Positions 17,553 through 27,727 of a DNA stretch of 64,000 nucleotides are shown one piece after another (the stretch's first letter is position 1; each line of letters starts with the position of its first letter). The translations under genes and the position numbers were made by a program. The stretch is from assembly GCF_001742425.1 (NCBI RefSeq), contig NZ_MJEH01000033.1, forward strand, positions 124,001 to 188,000. The letters run 5' to 3'. The DNA is from Bacillus solimangrovi. Its GTDB lineage: Bacteria > Bacillota > Bacilli > Bacillales > Bacillaceae_N. The notes beneath the pieces are model-generated. The model was not told the DNA's origin. It saw nothing but the letters and a program-made list of their open reading frames with translations, and did not search any database.

Positions 17553-18236
17553 CTACATTCTTTCTAATTGTTCTCTTGCTTTTGCTTCATGTATTGATAA
17601 TGAACGGATTCCTTTCTTAAGAATACCATCCTTTTTGAATTGACTTATAATTGCGCTTGTCGTCTCTCGGGTAGAGCCGATCATATTCGCGATGTCTAAG
17701 TGGGTGAGCTTCACATTAATCGTTTGCCATTCTTTGTTTCGTTTACCTGATTTTTCGCTTAAATTAAGTAATAAATATAAAATACGATGTTTGACATCGC
17801 TTAATGCAATTTTTTCACTCATGCTGTAAATCTCTTTGAGACGAGCAGATAAGATATTAATGAATTTAATTGCGATCTTAGGGTTTTCCTCAATAAACGT
17901 TTCAAATTCCTTTTTTCCCATCATACAAATGTAACAGTCGGTCATTGCTTCAGCATAGATTTCATCGTCTGTTAAAGAAAGTGTAGATGTTTCACCGAAA
18001 ATACTCCCATCAATTAATATATCAACTGTAAATTGCTTTCCTTGTGCGTTCATTCTATATAAGCGGACTTGCCCTTTTTTTAATAGAAAAATGGCTTCTA
18101 AACGGTTTATTGGATCAAGTATGATCGTCCCTTTTTTAATCGGTTGCATCTCACTTATTTCGTCAATAACCTTCAATTCTTCCATAGGTAGTTCATCTAA
18201 TAAGTTGATTTGTGACAAGAGTGATAATTTATCCAT
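17553..18236 (-). CDS. Crp/Fnr-family transcriptional regulator
   Basis: A 227-aa regulator with an N-terminal cyclic-nucleotide-binding-type beta-roll (about 15-125), a dimerisation helix (about 128-155) and a C-terminal winged helix (THLDIANMIGSTRETTSAIISQF). There is no FNR-type cysteine cluster at either end; its only cysteines form CYIC, a possible redox CxxC. In the recognition helix the Arg-Glu pair of CRP (R180, E181) is kept, but the position of R185 is Ala. I chose the ATG at 18236 (GGAAGGTGA 6 nt upstream) over the TTG at 18242. It is divergent from the glutaredoxin-like gene, with a palindrome between them, so self-control and control of neighbours are likely (inference). B. subtilis Fnr and ArcR are relatives but have different sensors. 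Confidence 0.88.
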   Translation of the reverse strand: MDKLSLLSQINLLDELPMEELKVIDEISEMQPIKKGTIILDPINRLEAIFLLKKGQVRLYRMNAQGKQFTVDILIDGSIFGETSTLSLTDDEIYAEAMTDCYICMMGKKEFETFIEENPKIAIKFINILSARLKEIYSMSEKIALSDVKHRILYLLLNLSEKSGKRNKEWQTINVKLTHLDIANMIGSTRETTSAIISQFKKDGILKKGIRSLSIHEAKAREQLERM

Positions 18237-18303
18237 CAACAATCACCTTCCAATATTTATTGTATGAACAACGGTAAAGTAGTGTATAGGATTATATCAT
18301 AAT

Positions 18304-18346
18304 TGTAAGTTAGGTTACGGATAACTTGTTTTAGACTTAATACAAT
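18304..18346 (+). promoter_or_regulatory. Crp/Fnr-type operator plus -10 of the glutaredoxin-like/chemoreceptor pair (site 3)
   Basis: TGTAA-GTTAGG-TTACG (18304-18319) is followed exactly 21 bp later by TACAAT (18341-18346), a good -10, with no -35 match. The palindrome centre is at -41.5 from a start near 18353. It lies 68-83 bp upstream of the divergent regulator start, so it may also serve autoregulation. Confidence 0.65.
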
Positions 18347-18378
18347 ATGCATAGGCACTTATAGAGGACGTGATTAAA

Positions 18379-18609
18379 ATGAGCACACAGTATAAGTTAT
18401 ATATCATAACGGGTTGTACTATGTGTTACAAAGCCGTTCAGTTTCTTAATTCTATTAACATCGACATCTCGATTGTTAATTTGTTTGAGCATCCAGAGAA
18501 AAGAGCAGCATTGCAAGAAAAAATAGGTGAAGTTACTGTACCTGTACTTGTTAGTGATTATGATATATTTAAAAAAGAAGAAATTTTTTCTATTAATAAG
18601 CATAGTTAG
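18379..18609 (+). CDS. Small glutaredoxin/thioredoxin-fold protein with CTMC
   Basis: A 76-aa cytoplasmic protein with the pattern beta-strand-CxxC-helix (KLYIITGCTMCYKAVQFL) and VTVPVLV, whose cis-Pro-like TVPVL is typical of glutaredoxin folds. It ends soon after, so it is a minimal domain. I chose ATG 18379 (GAGGACGTG upstream) over GTG 18370, which overlaps the ribosome site. It stands 32 bp before the chemoreceptor gene and follows a Crp/Fnr-type promoter, so the two are probably co-expressed. Partner disulfide unknown. Confidence 0.75.
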   Translation: MSTQYKLYIITGCTMCYKAVQFLNSINIDISIVNLFEHPEKRAALQEKIGEVTVPVLVSDYDIFKKEEIFSINKHS

Positions 18610-18641
18610 TTAAAGTAATTGGTATAGGGGTGTGGTGAGAA

Positions 18642-19418
18642 ATGGAGAGCGATGTTAGGCAGGATAGAAAAAATGTTGTGCAAAAGGCACAACAGGTTAT
18701 GGAAGAGCAAAAACAATATATGAATGAATTTCTAAAAGGGGCAGAAGAAATGGTGGATACTTCATCAGAAATATCTATTGTTTCTCAACAAGTAAATGGA
18801 AATGTTTCGAAAGCTTCTGTACATACAAATGAAGGAATTGAAAAAGTAGCTGAGAATGTTAAGTTTATGGATGATTTAATGGAACAGTCAAATGCTATGT
18901 TAAATAAAATTAATACTTTAACTGAACTGTCCAATTCGTTAATTGGCATTATTTCTTCCCTTAAGAAATTTTCTTCACAAACGAATTTGCTTGCGTTAAA
19001 TGCATCAATAGAAGCTGCTAGAGCAGGTGAAGCAGGCAGAGGTTTTAACGTCGTAGCACAAGAGGTTAGGAAGCTGTCAGATCAAAGCACGAAAGCTACG
19101 AAGGAAGCTGAAGATTCTATTACTGATTTATTGAAGGAAATTGAGTTAATTGAAGAAATTTCAAATACAGGTGTTTCATTTGCTGAAAGTGGGAAGGAAA
19201 AAGCTAATGATTCAGAGCAGATATTCAAAGATATTAAGAGATTCATTGATCAAGTTGAGCAGGAGAAAGATCAGTTAGTACAATTATCTACTCAATTAGG
19301 TGAACAGAGCCAGAATGCGAAGACATTATTTATAAGTATCGCGAAGAATCGAGAAACAATAGCAGAAGGGTTAGAAGCGAACAATTATTACTTAAATATG
19401 AACAATAAATATGTTTAA
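18642..19418 (+). CDS. Soluble methyl-accepting chemotaxis protein (no TM, no recognisable sensor)
   Basis: A 258-aa protein that is nearly all signalling coiled coil. The hairpin tip typical of chemoreceptors is present ([39 protein letters not shown]), which binds CheA/CheW. There is no TM helix, HAMP or PAS domain, and only about 60 N-terminal residues precede the signalling helices, so it resembles short soluble receptors such as B. subtilis YfmS. It probably senses through another protein, and the adjacent glutaredoxin-like gene is an obvious candidate (inference). A ribosome site GGTGAGAA precedes the ATG. Confidence 0.85.
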   Translation: MESDVRQDRKNVVQKAQQVMEEQKQYMNEFLKGAEEMVDTSSEISIVSQQVNGNVSKASVHTNEGIEKVAENVKFMDDLMEQSNAMLNKINTLTELSNSLIGIISSLKKFSSQTNLLALNASIEAARAGEAGRGFNVVAQEVRKLSDQSTKATKEAEDSITDLLKEIELIEEISNTGVSFAESGKEKANDSEQIFKDIKRFIDQVEQEKDQLVQLSTQLGEQSQNAKTLFISIAKNRETIAEGLEANNYYLNMNNKYV

Positions 19419-19785
19419 TTGAAGTTGGAGAGGTCAAAATGTGACCCTCTTTTTTTGTTTTGAAAAATAACAAAAAGGTAACAAAATTAAATTAATATTT
19501 CATTGTAAATGAAAGTTGTTATACCATTTTAAAAATACAGGAAAATTTTTCTTTTGAGCTTTAAAGTGTCACAGAATGTTCATATTTAAAGCGAATCTTA
19601 CTACTTGTACCTGAATTATCTCCTTTATAATGAACGTGGATTAAGAGAAGGATTGGTATTGCAGGAAATCGAATAAACTAATGCGAAATGATGGTTATCT
19701 CTTCCGATTCATTAAAGAGACATCCATATAAACGAGGAAAAAACATCATTGTTTAACATCATGTTTATAGGAGGAGTATTGCATC
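19419..19785. other. 367-bp intergenic region upstream of the NlpC/P60-SLH gene
   Basis: It holds the chemoreceptor terminator at its left end and a small hairpin TCTCTT/AAGAGA at 19698-19720. I looked for a ydaO-type c-di-AMP riboswitch, which often precedes wall hydrolases, and did not find its conserved core. Confidence 0.5.
19428..19457 (+). terminator. Terminator after the chemoreceptor gene
   Basis: An imperfect stem, GAGAGGTCA with TGACCCTC, is followed by seven T. Confidence 0.8.
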
Positions 19786-20763
19786 GTGAAGATGAGAAAG
19801 AAGATTATTCATTCAGTTTCATTAGCCGTAATGTTGTTAGCGGTTCCAACAGTAACAGATGCTTCTAGTAAGGTTGATAATCTAATCGAAATATCAAACA
19901 AATATAAAGGTGTTCCATATTCATGGGGTGGAACGACACCAAATGGATTCGACTGTTCTGGTTATACACAGTATGTGTTCAAAAAAGCTGGTATTACGTT
20001 ACCACGAACATCTGATCAACAATACAATATCGGTACACCAGTTTCAAAGAGTAATTTAGAGAAAGGTGACCTCGTTTTCTTTTCAACATATCGATCTGGA
20101 CCTTCACACAATGGCATATACATAGGAGATGGAAAGTTTATCCATTCTTCAACCTCAAGTGGTGTTATCATATCATCAATTAATGATCCGTTTTATTGGG
20201 GAGCAAGGTATATTGGAGCGAGGAAAGTCTTAAAAGAACCGAAGCAAGTAGAAGTGAAAGTACCTGTCAAAAAGGAAGTTTATAATGAAGGCTATTGGGC
20301 TTATTCATATATTGAGAGATTAAAAGAATTACAAATTATAGAGAAAGACTTTAGTCCTAATAAGTCAATTACAGAAGGACAAGCTATGACAATGTTTAAA
20401 AATGCATTGCTTAAAATGAACCGATCTGAAATCGAATTAACGAACTCAAATGTCGTCTCTTATATGATAAATAAGAATGTTATCGATAGTTCAAATTCCT
20501 TAAATTCAAACAAGCTTCTTACTAGAGCTGAAGCGGTAAAGAAAATTGTAGGAGTGTTAGGAGAATTTGACGAGCAAAGTAAAAAGCAGCAAGCTGTATC
20601 ATTTAATGACTTTAGTCGTTCACATGAAGGCTATCAAGAAGTTGCTTATGCGATAAATGAAAAAATGATCACAGGTTATAACGATGGCTCATTTAAGCCA
20701 GACACAGAAATGAAGCAATCTGAATTTGCAGTTTTGTTATATCGTGCACTTGAATTACTGTAA
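19786..20763 (+). CDS. NlpC/P60 peptidoglycan endopeptidase with C-terminal SLH repeats
   Basis: A 325-aa secreted wall enzyme. A signal peptide (about 1-26, ending TDAS) is followed by an NlpC/P60 domain (about 28-150) with catalytic Cys in GFDCSGYTQYVF, His in PSHNGIYIGDG and a third polar residue in FIHSSTS. The C-terminal half has S-layer-homology repeats: about 165-215, a weak second, and a clear last one ending at 325 (ITGYNDGSFKPDTEMKQSEFAVLLYRAL). The family cleaves D-gamma-glutamyl-diamino acid bonds in stem peptides; SLH repeats would anchor it to pyruvylated secondary wall polymer. The start is GTG 19786 with AGGAGGAG 10 nt upstream. Domain order (enzyme first, SLH last) replaces the LysM repeats used by B. 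subtilis LytE/LytF. Confidence 0.9.
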   Translation: MKMRKKIIHSVSLAVMLLAVPTVTDASSKVDNLIEISNKYKGVPYSWGGTTPNGFDCSGYTQYVFKKAGITLPRTSDQQYNIGTPVSKSNLEKGDLVFFSTYRSGPSHNGIYIGDGKFIHSSTSSGVIISSINDPFYWGARYIGARKVLKEPKQVEVKVPVKKEVYNEGYWAYSYIERLKELQIIEKDFSPNKSITEGQAMTMFKNALLKMNRSEIELTNSNVVSYMINKNVIDSSNSLNSNKLLTRAEAVKKIVGVLGEFDEQSKKQQAVSFNDFSRSHEGYQEVAYAINEKMITGYNDGSFKPDTEMKQSEFAVLLYRALELL

Positions 20764-20810
20764 ATGTTCGTAACAATGAAATGAATGTTCTGGAAATTGT
20801 TAGAAGTATA

Positions 20811-20861
20811 ATAATCCCCTCTTCATGATGAAAATCATCGTCTTGAAGGGGGGATTATTAT
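20811..20861. terminator. Long bidirectional terminator between convergent genes
   Basis: A long near-perfect hairpin, AATCCCC...CTTCA...GATG with TCATC...TGAAG...GGGGATT around AAAA, separates the wall hydrolase from the convergent histidine kinase. Confidence 0.8.
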
Positions 20862-20892
20862 GTGTTCATTTGTTTCTTATATAAGATAGAGG

Positions 20893-22317
20893 TTACATAT
20901 TAGCTTGGGGTAGAACAATGGTGAACGTTGTCCCGTTAGGAGAACTACTTTTTAAATATAAGTTTCCATGCATGGATTGAGCGAGCATAAGGCTGTAAGG
21001 TAATCCAATTCCTAATCCTCTAACCTTGTGTTTCTTTTCTTCCCCTCTATAAAAACGTTCAAAGATAAGATTTTGTTCGGATTTGTTGATACCTGTTCCA
21101 TTATCTATAATATCAATGTGAGCTTGTTTGTTCTCATTTACATATAAGATAAGTTGAATAAGCCCGTTTGTGTCGAGTGCTTGTTGTGCATTGTTAAGTA
21201 AGTTCACGATAATTTGTTGCAATCGATTAGCATCGACTGATACGAAGATATCATCTTCTGGCAAGGAAATTTCTGTATTTACAAGGTCTTTCTTATATAA
21301 AATGCGCCATTGGTAGACAATTTCTTGCAATAGCTTGTTCAAATTGTGCACTTCAGGCTCAACATGAACGACACCAGCAGCAAAGGAATTAAAGTCTAAT
21401 AAGTCTTGTACCATTGTTTGCAAACGACTTGTTTCATTTAAGGCAATGGATAAGAATTCTTTCGCCTCATCTCCCCGAACTACTTCATCCTTAAGTGCTT
21501 GTATAAGTCCACTAATAGAAGTGACAGGAGTTTTTAATTCATGTGTTACACTAGCAAGAAGTTCTGATCTGAGCGCTTCTAATTGTTGTAAACGTGAAGA
21601 CATTTGTTTGAATGATTGCACCAATTCATCTAGCTCTTTTTCTCTAAATGAATTGTTTAATTGAATGTCGTATGATCCACTTTGAATTTCTTTGGCAGCA
21701 TTTGCTACACTTTGGATAGGTTTAGATAGATTACGGGACAAAACATAGATGACACCCCATCCTAGCAAAGCTAAGCTAATTAATAAAGTAGCAAGCAATC
21801 CGTACTCTTGATTGACCTTTATTAAATTCTTTTTCTCCTGTGAAATAATGACCCAACCTAATTGTGTACCGTCTACCTCTATCGGTGTTTTGATAACGTA
21901 AAGTGGTTCACCATTTCGTAACTTCAGCTTTTGTAAAGAACTATCGTTTTGTAAAACAGTACGAACAAATCTATATGTACTTTTTGATATTACTTTTGGC
22001 TTTTTGAAAAACAATTTGCCCTCATTACTAGTAATATAGAGGTTAAATTTGTCTTCAATGTTCAATAGCTTTGCACGATCTTCTAACACACGCACTAAGT
22101 TCTTACCAAAATAGATTTGCCCTTCTTGGTTAACAACACGGTCAGCAATTTCTTCTGCTAAAATATTCGTCACATTTAGACGATTCTCTAAAGTTGTCTG
22201 TCTAATCCATATAACTGATATGAATGCGATAATCATTAATCCAATACATAATGTAATAAAATAACGTGTCGTCCAATATCGAAGTAAAGACATTTTCTTT
22301 TTTGATGTTCGAAACAA
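20893..22317 (-). CDS. Sensor histidine kinase, orphan
   Basis: A 474-aa membrane kinase: TM1 (about 19-38), an extracytoplasmic sensor region of about 130 residues, TM2 (about 172-193), HAMP (about 194-246), HisKA with phospho-acceptor His259 (SVTHELKTPVTS), and HATPase with N-box NLLNNAQQAL, G1 DNGTGI and G2 GLGIGL. It should autophosphorylate and pass phosphate to a response regulator, but none is adjacent. The start is TTG 22317, preceded by GGGGGG 7 nt upstream; the next in-frame ATG has no ribosome site. Signal unknown. Confidence 0.88.
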   Translation of the reverse strand: MFRTSKKKMSLLRYWTTRYFITLCIGLMIIAFISVIWIRQTTLENRLNVTNILAEEIADRVVNQEGQIYFGKNLVRVLEDRAKLLNIEDKFNLYITSNEGKLFFKKPKVISKSTYRFVRTVLQNDSSLQKLKLRNGEPLYVIKTPIEVDGTQLGWVIISQEKKNLIKVNQEYGLLATLLISLALLGWGVIYVLSRNLSKPIQSVANAAKEIQSGSYDIQLNNSFREKELDELVQSFKQMSSRLQQLEALRSELLASVTHELKTPVTSISGLIQALKDEVVRGDEAKEFLSIALNETSRLQTMVQDLLDFNSFAAGVVHVEPEVHNLNKLLQEIVYQWRILYKKDLVNTEISLPEDDIFVSVDANRLQQIIVNLLNNAQQALDTNGLIQLILYVNENKQAHIDIIDNGTGINKSEQNLIFERFYRGEEKKHKVRGLGIGLPYSLMLAQSMHGNLYLKSSSPNGTTFTIVLPQANM

Positions 22318-22852
22318 TGAATTGCCCCCCTTTTCATCGAATTATATTAAGATTCCCATCAAATCTATCCGAGTAAGTACATCATGTTCATTCGATTAGT
22401 AGATTCAACAATTGCAGAATGGTTTGGAGAAAATGTATATATCATAATGAAAAAAAGTATAACGGTATGAATAATTGTGCAGGTTGATGTGAAAAAAAGA
22501 TTAATATTACTCTGTCTAAAATTATAGTGTCCAATTAAAAATTGATTTATGGGTATGGATTTTCATAGTAAATTAAGCTATTTAATCAATCACAATGTCA
22601 TCTGTGTTGTAAGGATTAATCTTAATGTCAGTCACGTAATTCCTTTCTTTAAATATAACAAATGAATATGTCAAGTTGATGGTGAAGTTACTTGAAGAAA
22701 GAATTTTTTATTGGAGGCTGTGGATGTAGTTTGTTAAGGATTGAAATGTACAGTAGAAAAAAATGCGAATATCAGTTCGTTTTTTTCGTTTTCACGGAAC
22801 AGTTTATGATACAATATTATTAGAAAATGAAGGAAGGAACGGAGGTTATGAA
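22318..22852. other. Intergenic region between the histidine kinase and uvrB
   Basis: 535 bp of AT-rich DNA. It holds the divergent kinase leader, a LexA-type box at 22766-22779 and a TACAAT -10 candidate at 22810-22815 for uvrB. No csbA, which precedes uvrB in B. subtilis, is present. I see no other ORF. Confidence 0.55.
22766..22779 (+). promoter_or_regulatory. LexA (DinR) box of uvrB
   Basis: CGAAT-ATCA-GTTCG matches the Bacillus SOS box CGAAC-N4-GTTCG at 9 of 10 arm positions. It lies 31 bp upstream of a -10-like TACAAT and 74 bp upstream of the uvrB GTG. uvrBA is a classical LexA target. Confidence 0.75.
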
Positions 22853-24829
22853 GTGAACGAGCAGTTTGAATTAGTGTCAAAGTATAAGCCACAAGGAGAT
22901 CAGCCTAATGCAATAAAACAACTTGTGGAGGGGATAGAGAGCGGTAAGAAACATCAAACGTTACTAGGTGCAACAGGTACTGGTAAGACGTTCACGATTT
23001 CAAATGTTATCAAAGAAATCAATAAGCCAACATTGGTAATTGCGCATAATAAGACACTTGCAGGTCAGTTATATAGTGAATTCAAGGATTTCTTTCCAAA
23101 TAACGCAGTTGAATATTTCGTAAGTTATTATGACTATTATCAACCTGAAGCATACGTACCTTCAACAGATACGTTTATTGAAAAGGATTCTAGCACGAAT
23201 GATGAAATTGATAAACTTCGTCATTCAGCTACAACTTCACTGTTTGAACGAGATGATGTCATTATTGTAGCGAGTGTTTCTTGCATATACGGTTTAGGTT
23301 CACCTGAAGAATATAAAGAACTAGTTGTATCATTACGAGTTGGTATGGAAATGGAGCGGAATCAGTTGTTACATTCGCTCGTTGATATTCAATATAATCG
23401 CAATGATATTGATTTCCAACGTGGGACATTCCGTGTGCGTGGAGACATTGTTGAAATTATACCTGCTTCAAAAGATGAGCGTTGTATTCGGATCGAATTT
23501 TTCGGAGATGAGATTGACCGAATTCGAGAAGTAGATAAGTTAACTGGAGAGATTATCGGTGACCGCGAACATGTTGCGATCTTCCCCGCATCACACTTCG
23601 TTACTCGTGAAGAGAAGATGAAGGTTGCTATTCAAAATATTGAGAAGGAACTTGAAGAACGTCTGAAGGAGTTACGTGACGATGAGAAGTTACTAGAAGC
23701 TCAGCGCATCGAACAACGGACACGTTATGACATTGAGATGATGCAGGAGATGGGCTTCTGTTCCGGAATTGAGAATTATTCACGTCATTTAACGTTACGT
23801 CCTGCTGGTTCAACACCTTATACATTAATGGACTTCTTTCCGAAAGACTCCTTAATTGTTGTTGATGAATCACACGTGACGTTACCCCAAGTGAGAGGGA
23901 TGTTTAACGGTGATAAGGCACGAAAGCAAGTGCTAGTAGATCACGGATTTCGCTTGCCATCTGCATTAGATAACCGTCCGTTACAATTTGAAGAGTTTGA
24001 GGAGCATATTCATCAAATTGTATATGTTTCGGCAACACCTGGTCCTTATGAACAAGACCATACTCCAGTGATGATTGAGCAAATTATTCGGCCGACAGGA
24101 TTACTTGACCCAACCGTTGATATTCGTCCGATTGAAGGACAAATTGATGACTTATTAGGTGAAATTAATAAACGAGTAGAACGAAATGAACGAACACTCG
24201 TTACAACGTTAACGAAGAAAATGTCTGAAGACTTAACAGATTATTTGAAAGAGGTAGGCATTAAAGTCGCTTATCTACATTCGGAAATTGATACATTAGA
24301 ACGAATTGAAATTATTCGTGATTTACGAATAGGTAAGTATGATGTTCTCGTTGGAATTAACTTACTACGAGAAGGATTAGACATTCCAGAAGTATCACTT
24401 GTCACGATTTTAGATGCAGATAAAGAAGGATTCCTACGTTCACAACGCTCGCTCATCCAGACGATGGGTCGTGCTGCACGAAATGCAGAGGGTCACGTAA
24501 TTATGTATGCAGATAAAATTACTGACTCGATGAGAATTGCAATTGATGAAACGGAACGTCGTCGTGAGATTCAAGAAAAATATAATGATGAGCACGGTAT
24601 TACTCCGAAAACTATTCAAAAAGACATTCGTGATGTAATAAAAGCAACTTATGAGGCAGAGGATACTGAGCAAAATGAAGGTATGCCTAACTTGTCTAAG
24701 ATGAACAAGGATGAACAGAAGGAAATGATTGAGAAAATGGAACAAGAAATGAAGGAAGCTGCCAAGGCTCTAGATTTTGAACGAGCAGCAGAATTACGTG
24801 ATTTGTTAATCGAATTAAAGGGCGAATAA
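22853..24829 (+). CDS. uvrB: Excinuclease ABC subunit B
   Basis: A 658-aa UvrB, close to the 661 aa of B. subtilis. It loads onto damaged DNA with UvrA and recruits UvrC. Seen here: N-terminal helicase domain with Walker A ([10 protein letters not shown]), the beta-hairpin region ([13 protein letters not shown]), DEAD-like motif VVDESHV, helicase motifs V/VI ([23 protein letters not shown]) and the C-terminal UVR motif (about 622-657). I chose GTG 22853, with GGAGG 7 nt upstream; an ATG at 22763 in frame lies upstream of the LexA box and promoter and cannot be the start. uvrA follows after 24 nt. Confidence 0.96.
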   Translation: MNEQFELVSKYKPQGDQPNAIKQLVEGIESGKKHQTLLGATGTGKTFTISNVIKEINKPTLVIAHNKTLAGQLYSEFKDFFPNNAVEYFVSYYDYYQPEAYVPSTDTFIEKDSSTNDEIDKLRHSATTSLFERDDVIIVASVSCIYGLGSPEEYKELVVSLRVGMEMERNQLLHSLVDIQYNRNDIDFQRGTFRVRGDIVEIIPASKDERCIRIEFFGDEIDRIREVDKLTGEIIGDREHVAIFPASHFVTREEKMKVAIQNIEKELEERLKELRDDEKLLEAQRIEQRTRYDIEMMQEMGFCSGIENYSRHLTLRPAGSTPYTLMDFFPKDSLIVVDESHVTLPQVRGMFNGDKARKQVLVDHGFRLPSALDNRPLQFEEFEEHIHQIVYVSATPGPYEQDHTPVMIEQIIRPTGLLDPTVDIRPIEGQIDDLLGEINKRVERNERTLVTTLTKKMSEDLTDYLKEVGIKVAYLHSEIDTLERIEIIRDLRIGKYDVLVGINLLREGLDIPEVSLVTILDADKEGFLRSQRSLIQTMGRAARNAEGHVIMYADKITDSMRIAIDETERRREIQEKYNDEHGITPKTIQKDIRDVIKATYEAEDTEQNEGMPNLSKMNKDEQKEMIEKMEQEMKEAAKALDFERAAELRDLLIELKGE

Positions 24830-24853
24830 GATAGAGAGGAAGGGTCAAAGAAT

Positions 24854-27727
24854 ATGTCGATGAAAGAGATTGTTGTAAAAGGTGCCCGTGCACATAATTT
24901 GAAAAATATAGATGTACAAATACCACGTGATAAGCTTGTTGTTGTAACAGGTTTGTCAGGTTCAGGAAAGTCATCGTTAGCATTTGATACGATTTATGCC
25001 GAAGGTCAACGTCGATATGTTGAATCACTTTCAGCGTATGCACGTCAATTTTTAGGTCAAATGGATAAACCAGATGTAGATTCGATTGAAGGTCTATCAC
25101 CTGCAATTTCGATTGATCAAAAAACGACAAGCCGTAACCCTCGTTCAACTGTAGGTACCGTTACGGAAATATATGATTATTTACGGTTATTGTTTGCGCG
25201 CATTGGGAAGCCTGTTTGTCCGAAACATGGTATTCAAATTACTTCTCAAACAGTCGAGCAAATGGTTGATCGAATTATGGAGTATCCTGAGAGAACAAAG
25301 TTGCAAGTATTAGCACCGATCGTATCTGGCAGAAAAGGAACACACGTCAAAGTAATTGAAGAGATTAAGAAACAAGGGTACGTGAGAATACGTGTTAATG
25401 GTGAAATGCGAGAAGTAAGTGAAGAAATTGAACTTGAGAAGAACAAGAAACATTCAATTGAAGTCGTCATTGATCGAGTTGTCATTAAAGATGGAATCCA
25501 ATCTCGATTAGCCGATTCAGTTGAAACAGCTCTTCGATTAGCCGAAGGAAATGTAATGGTTGACATTATTGATGGAGAAGAATTGTTATTCAGTGAACAT
25601 CATGCTTGTCCACATTGTGGGTTTTCAATTGGTGAACTTGAACCGAGAATGTTTTCTTTTAACAGTCCTTATGGTGCTTGTTCGAAATGTGATGGTTTAG
25701 GTACGAAGCTAGAGGTAGACCTTGACTTAGTCATTCCAGATTGGGAGCGCTCTTTAAATAATCATGCCCTTGCGCCATGGGAACCAACTAGTTCTCAGTA
25801 TTATCCTAAGCTTTTGGAAAGTGTGTGTACCCATTATGGAATAGATATGGACGTTCCGATTAAGGATATACCGAAAATCCAATTAGACAAAGTGCTGTAT
25901 GGGAGTGGCGACGATAAGATTTACTTCCGTTATGAGAATGACTTCGGTCAAGTACGGGAGAACCATATTTTCTTTGAAGGGGTTATACATAATATAGAGC
26001 GGCGTTATCGTGAAACTAGTTCAGACTATGTTCGTGAACAAATGGAAAAGTATATGGCACAGAAGGCGTGCCCTACTTGTAAAGGTCATCGGTTGAAAAA
26101 GGAAAGCTTAGCTGTATTAATTAATGATAAACATATTGGAGAAATCACTACACTATCTGTACAAGATTCACATCGCTTTATTGATGAGCTTGTCTTAAGT
26201 GAAAAAGATATGCAAATTGCACGCCTTATTTTACGAGAGATTAATGAAAGGTTGGGATTCCTCGTAAATGTAGGATTAGAGTATTTAACGTTAAATCGTG
26301 CTGCAGGTACTCTTTCAGGTGGTGAAGCACAACGGATACGACTTGCAACCCAAATTGGCTCTCGTTTAACAGGTGTTCTCTATATTTTAGATGAGCCATC
26401 AATTGGTTTGCATCAACGTGATAATGATCGTTTGATCGATACGTTAAAGAACATGCGTGATATCGGGAATACGTTAATTGTTGTTGAACACGATGAAGAT
26501 ACGATGCTTGCTGCTGATCATCTAATTGATATTGGTCCAGGAGCAGGAGCACATGGAGGGCAAATTATTTCAGAAGGATCACCTGAGTACGTGATGAATG
26601 ATCCTAAGTCATTAACTGGACAATATTTATCAGGTGAAAAATTCATTTCCCTTCCAGTTGAGCGCAGAAAATCCGAAGAACGTAAGCTTGAAATAAAGGG
26701 TGCAAAAGAGAATAACCTTAGAAATGTCAATGCATCGATTCCGTTAGGACTATTTACATGTGTAACTGGAGTTTCTGGCTCAGGAAAGAGTACGCTAGTG
26801 AATGAAGTTCTTTATAAAACACTTGCTCAAAAGCTCCATAGGGCGAAGGCGAAACCGGGTGCAAATAAGGAGATCAAAGGGATTGAGCAACTTGATAAAG
26901 TCATTGATATTGATCAATCGCCAATCGGAAGAACACCTCGTTCTAATCCTGCAACATATACTGGGGTGTTTGATGATATTCGTGATGTATTTGCTCAAAC
27001 AAATGAGGCGAAGATTCGTGGTTATAAGAAGGGACGCTTTAGCTTTAATGTTAAAGGTGGACGTTGTGAAGCTTGTCGTGGAGATGGGATTATAAAGATT
27101 GAAATGCATTTCTTGCCTGACGTATACGTTCCTTGCGAAGTGTGTGAAGGTAAACGATATAACCGTGAAACATTAGAAGTGAAGTATAAGAATAAAAATA
27201 TCGCTAACATTCTTGATATGACTGTTGAAGATGCAGTCGAATTTTTCAGTAACATACCGAAGATTAAACGGAAGTTACAGACAATTTATGATGTAGGATT
27301 AAGTTATGTGAAGCTTGGACAACCTGCAACAACACTTTCAGGTGGCGAGGCACAGCGGGTTAAGCTTGCATCAGAATTACATCGACGTTCAACGGGAAGA
27401 TCACTTTACATTTTAGATGAGCCAACCACAGGATTACATGTGGACGATATTTCTCGATTATTAAAGGTGTTACAACGTCTTGTTGATAATGGAGATACTG
27501 TTCTTGTTATCGAGCATAACCTTGATGTCATTAAGACAGCAGATCATATTATTGATTTAGGACCAGAAGGTGGAGAGAAGGGTGGACAAATAATTGCCAC
27601 AGGCACACCAGAAGTAATTTGTGAAGAAGCTCAATCATATACAGGTAAATATTTACGGCCTGTAATTGAACGTGACCGTAAGCGTATGGATGAACGATTA
27701 GATAAAGTAGAAGTGAAAGTGCAATAG
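24854..27727 (+). CDS. uvrA: Excinuclease ABC subunit A
   Basis: A 957-aa UvrA with two ABC-type ATPase modules: Walker A at 31-39 ([12 protein letters not shown]) and around 640 ([11 protein letters not shown]), with signatures [12 protein letters not shown] and [12 protein letters not shown]. Zinc-finger cysteines occur in CPHCGF...CSKC and CEAC...CEVC. It scans DNA for bulky lesions and hands them to UvrB. It shares the LexA-controlled transcript with uvrB; AGAGGAAGGG precedes the ATG. Confidence 0.97.
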   Translation: MSMKEIVVKGARAHNLKNIDVQIPRDKLVVVTGLSGSGKSSLAFDTIYAEGQRRYVESLSAYARQFLGQMDKPDVDSIEGLSPAISIDQKTTSRNPRSTVGTVTEIYDYLRLLFARIGKPVCPKHGIQITSQTVEQMVDRIMEYPERTKLQVLAPIVSGRKGTHVKVIEEIKKQGYVRIRVNGEMREVSEEIELEKNKKHSIEVVIDRVVIKDGIQSRLADSVETALRLAEGNVMVDIIDGEELLFSEHHACPHCGFSIGELEPRMFSFNSPYGACSKCDGLGTKLEVDLDLVIPDWERSLNNHALAPWEPTSSQYYPKLLESVCTHYGIDMDVPIKDIPKIQLDKVLYGSGDDKIYFRYENDFGQVRENHIFFEGVIHNIERRYRETSSDYVREQMEKYMAQKACPTCKGHRLKKESLAVLINDKHIGEITTLSVQDSHRFIDELVLSEKDMQIARLILREINERLGFLVNVGLEYLTLNRAAGTLSGGEAQRIRLATQIGSRLTGVLYILDEPSIGLHQRDNDRLIDTLKNMRDIGNTLIVVEHDEDTMLAADHLIDIGPGAGAHGGQIISEGSPEYVMNDPKSLTGQYLSGEKFISLPVERRKSEERKLEIKGAKENNLRNVNASIPLGLFTCVTGVSGSGKSTLVNEVLYKTLAQKLHRAKAKPGANKEIKGIEQLDKVIDIDQSPIGRTPRSNPATYTGVFDDIRDVFAQTNEAKIRGYKKGRFSFNVKGGRCEACRGDGIIKIEMHFLPDVYVPCEVCEGKRYNRETLEVKYKNKNIANILDMTVEDAVEFFSNIPKIKRKLQTIYDVGLSYVKLGQPATTLSGGEAQRVKLASELHRRSTGRSLYILDEPTTGLHVDDISRLLKVLQRLVDNGDTVLVIEHNLDVIKTADHIIDLGPEGGEKGGQIIATGTPEVICEEAQSYTGKYLRPVIERDRKRMDERLDKVEVKVQ

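Noticed and set aside
19460-19785. c-di-AMP (ydaO) riboswitch before the wall hydrolase
   Set aside because: The conserved core was looked for and not found; only a 6-bp hairpin is present.
22763-22852. N-terminal extension of uvrB from ATG 22763
   Set aside because: This stretch contains the LexA box and the -10 region; the GTG at 22853 has a good ribosome site and gives the normal protein length.
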